Shown piece after piece: positions 63,501-64,000 of a DNA stretch of 64,000 nt. Each line of letters starts with the position of its first letter. Position 1 is the stretch's first letter. A program made the translations under genes and the position numbers. The DNA lies in assembly GCA_946641515.1 (NCBI GenBank), contig CAMPBT010000006.1:1-64000 (forward strand), in the 5' to 3' direction. The notes beneath the pieces were generated by a model. That model did no database searches and had not been told where the DNA came from. It was given only the letters and a program-made list of their open reading frames with translations. The stretch comes from UBA3210 sp002363635. GTDB taxonomy: Bacteria > Bacillota_I > Bacilli_A > RFN20 > CAG-449.

Positions 63501-63506
63501 TATAAT
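63501..63506 (+). promoter_or_regulatory. -10 element of nrdD
   Basis: TATAAT with TG four bases upstream. The -35 is weak. It predicts a leader of about 170 nt. Confidence 0.55.
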
Positions 63507-63520
63507 GTCTCTAAATGTTA

Positions 63521-63616
63521 ATATTAATGCACAAGCCATTCAAGGCAGCATAATATCGCTCTGAGGTTTGGAATTTGGTCAAGTAGGACTCCTTTTTGTT
63601 GTTGTCTAATTCCAAA
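63521..63616 (+). promoter_or_regulatory. Structured 5' leader of nrdD (unassigned cis-RNA candidate)
   Basis: There are two hairpins. The first pairs ATATTAATGC (63521-63530) with GCATAATAT (63548-63556), with an inner GCC/GGC. The second pairs TTTGGAATT (63567-63575) with AATTCCAAA (63608-63616) around 32 nt. I could not match it to a known riboswitch. The 314-bp gap otherwise holds the inverted repeat and the -10. Confidence 0.5.
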
Positions 63617-63682
63617 TAATAGTGCTAAAAATGCTTATTTATTGGCCGGATTGTTAAAAATCTAGTCTGAGGAGGAATCAAA

Positions 63683-64000
63683 ATGAAAGTAATTAAAAGA
63701 AGTGGCGTAGAAGTAAAATTTGATATTAATAAGATCTACCTTGCTATCATCCATGCTAACCAATCACTAGAAGAAAGTGATCGTATTTCTCAAGATGAAG
63801 CGCAGGATATTGCAGAATGTGTCGAATTAAGATGTAAGAAAGTTAAGCATGCTTTAAACGTTGAAGAAATCCAAGACTTAGTCGAAGATGAATTAATGAG
63901 AAGAAATCTTTTCGTATTGGCAAGAAAATATATTACTTACCGTTATGAAAGAGCATTAGTACGTAAAGCAAATACTACTGACGCACAGATTTTATCTTTA
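63683..64000 (+). CDS. nrdD: Anaerobic ribonucleoside-triphosphate reductase, N-terminus (partial)
   Basis: 106 residues are visible, running off the right edge. The ATP-cone is clear: VIKRSGVEVKFDINKIYLAI at the start and VEEIQDLVEDELMRR near 72. KYITYRYERALVRKANTTD near 88 leads into the NrdD type rather than class I NrdA or NrdR. Class III reductases work with the radical-SAM activase NrdG under anaerobiosis. GGAGG is upstream of the ATG. Confidence 0.82.
   Translation, partial: MKVIKRSGVEVKFDINKIYLAIIHANQSLEESDRISQDEAQDIAECVELRCKKVKHALNVEEIQDLVEDELMRRNLFVLARKYITYRYERALVRKANTTDAQILSL

Noticed and set aside
63541..63620. Purine or 2'-deoxyguanosine riboswitch before nrdD
   Set aside because: The stretch CATAATATCGC looks like a purine riboswitch start, but the TTTCTACC and CCGACTAT junction sequences are missing.
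1..64000. Mollicute-type code (UGA as Trp)
   Set aside because: Tryptophans are TGG (for example the WWW run in the first full gene), and TGA does not occur inside the conserved genes.

Overview
The window is a low-GC chromosome segment from a Bacillota-type bacterium, and it carries the replication origin. The rpmH-rnpA-yidC-khpB-mnmE run, the dnaA-dnaN-yaaA-recF-gyrB-gyrA run, T-box and CIRCE control, Shine-Dalgarno sites and very AT-rich codons all point to class Bacilli. TGG is used for tryptophan, so this is not a UGA=Trp mollicute. Anaerobic metabolism is suggested by pyruvate phosphate dikinase and the start of a class III (anaerobic) ribonucleotide reductase. My best guess is an uncultured, small-genome gut Bacilli lineage near the Erysipelotrichales/RF39/Acholeplasma region, but the sequence alone does not settle this.

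Layout. (a) 1-17.1 kb is accessory: a tocopherol-cyclase-like protein, an MscS channel, a nucleotide-sugar dehydrogenase homologue that lacks the catalytic Cys, an alpha/beta hydrolase, a HAD phosphatase, an FchA-like protein, a GT2 glycosyltransferase, a 1260-residue protein that looks like a degenerate DUF4011 helicase-nuclease, an SDR, a Nudix hydrolase, a PH-domain membrane protein, a lipoprotein, an ASCH protein, a nucleoside phosphorylase and an anchored C39-like protease. Several of these genes use an unusual GGGGG ribosome-binding site. (b) 17.4-24.7 kb: rlmCD-metG, rpmE, a WYL regulator, a stand-alone mini-FtsK ATPase, tadA, the SRP RNA, and T-box-controlled serS, with a parS-like site beside serS. 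(c) 24.7-34.6 kb, leftward: dnaA, dnaN, yaaA, recF, gyrB, gyrA and a divergent GT-B protein. (d) 33.1-35.1 kb: a bipartite oriC, with DnaA boxes upstream of dnaA and two tandem boxes plus a DnaA-trio-like tract between dnaA and dnaN. (e) 35.1-43.3 kb, rightward: rpmH, rnpA, a large lipoprotein-type yidC, khpB, mnmE, tatD, rnmV (with a second parS-like site), rsmA, ispE, prs. (f) 43.4-48.5 kb, leftward: ppdK, an RsuA-type pseudouridine synthase, and a PAP2 phosphatase with a DUF368/PopT-type undecaprenyl-phosphate translocase. (g) 48.6-59.3 kb, rightward: pth, mfd, rqcP, a DivIC-like protein, tilS, ftsH, dus, lysS. (h) 59.4-64 kb: a TetR regulator, CIRCE-controlled htpG, pepT, and the start of nrdD behind a structured leader.

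How it fits together. The two replichores diverge from oriC, so most genes are co-oriented with replication. Around the origin sit replication and supercoiling genes, the membrane insertase and RNase P protein, tRNA and rRNA maturation (mnmE, tilS, tadA, dus, rsmA, rlmCD, rsuA-type, rnmV), translation quality control (pth, rqcP) and proteolysis (ftsH). The points most worth a second look are the motif-less helicase-nuclease relative, the dehydrogenase with Ser for the catalytic Cys, the mini-FtsK, the unwinding tract of oriC with flanking parS-like sites, the PAP2-PopT pair, the structured nrdD leader, and the GGGGG ribosome-binding sites. No tRNA, rRNA, CRISPR array, insertion sequence or prophage was seen.
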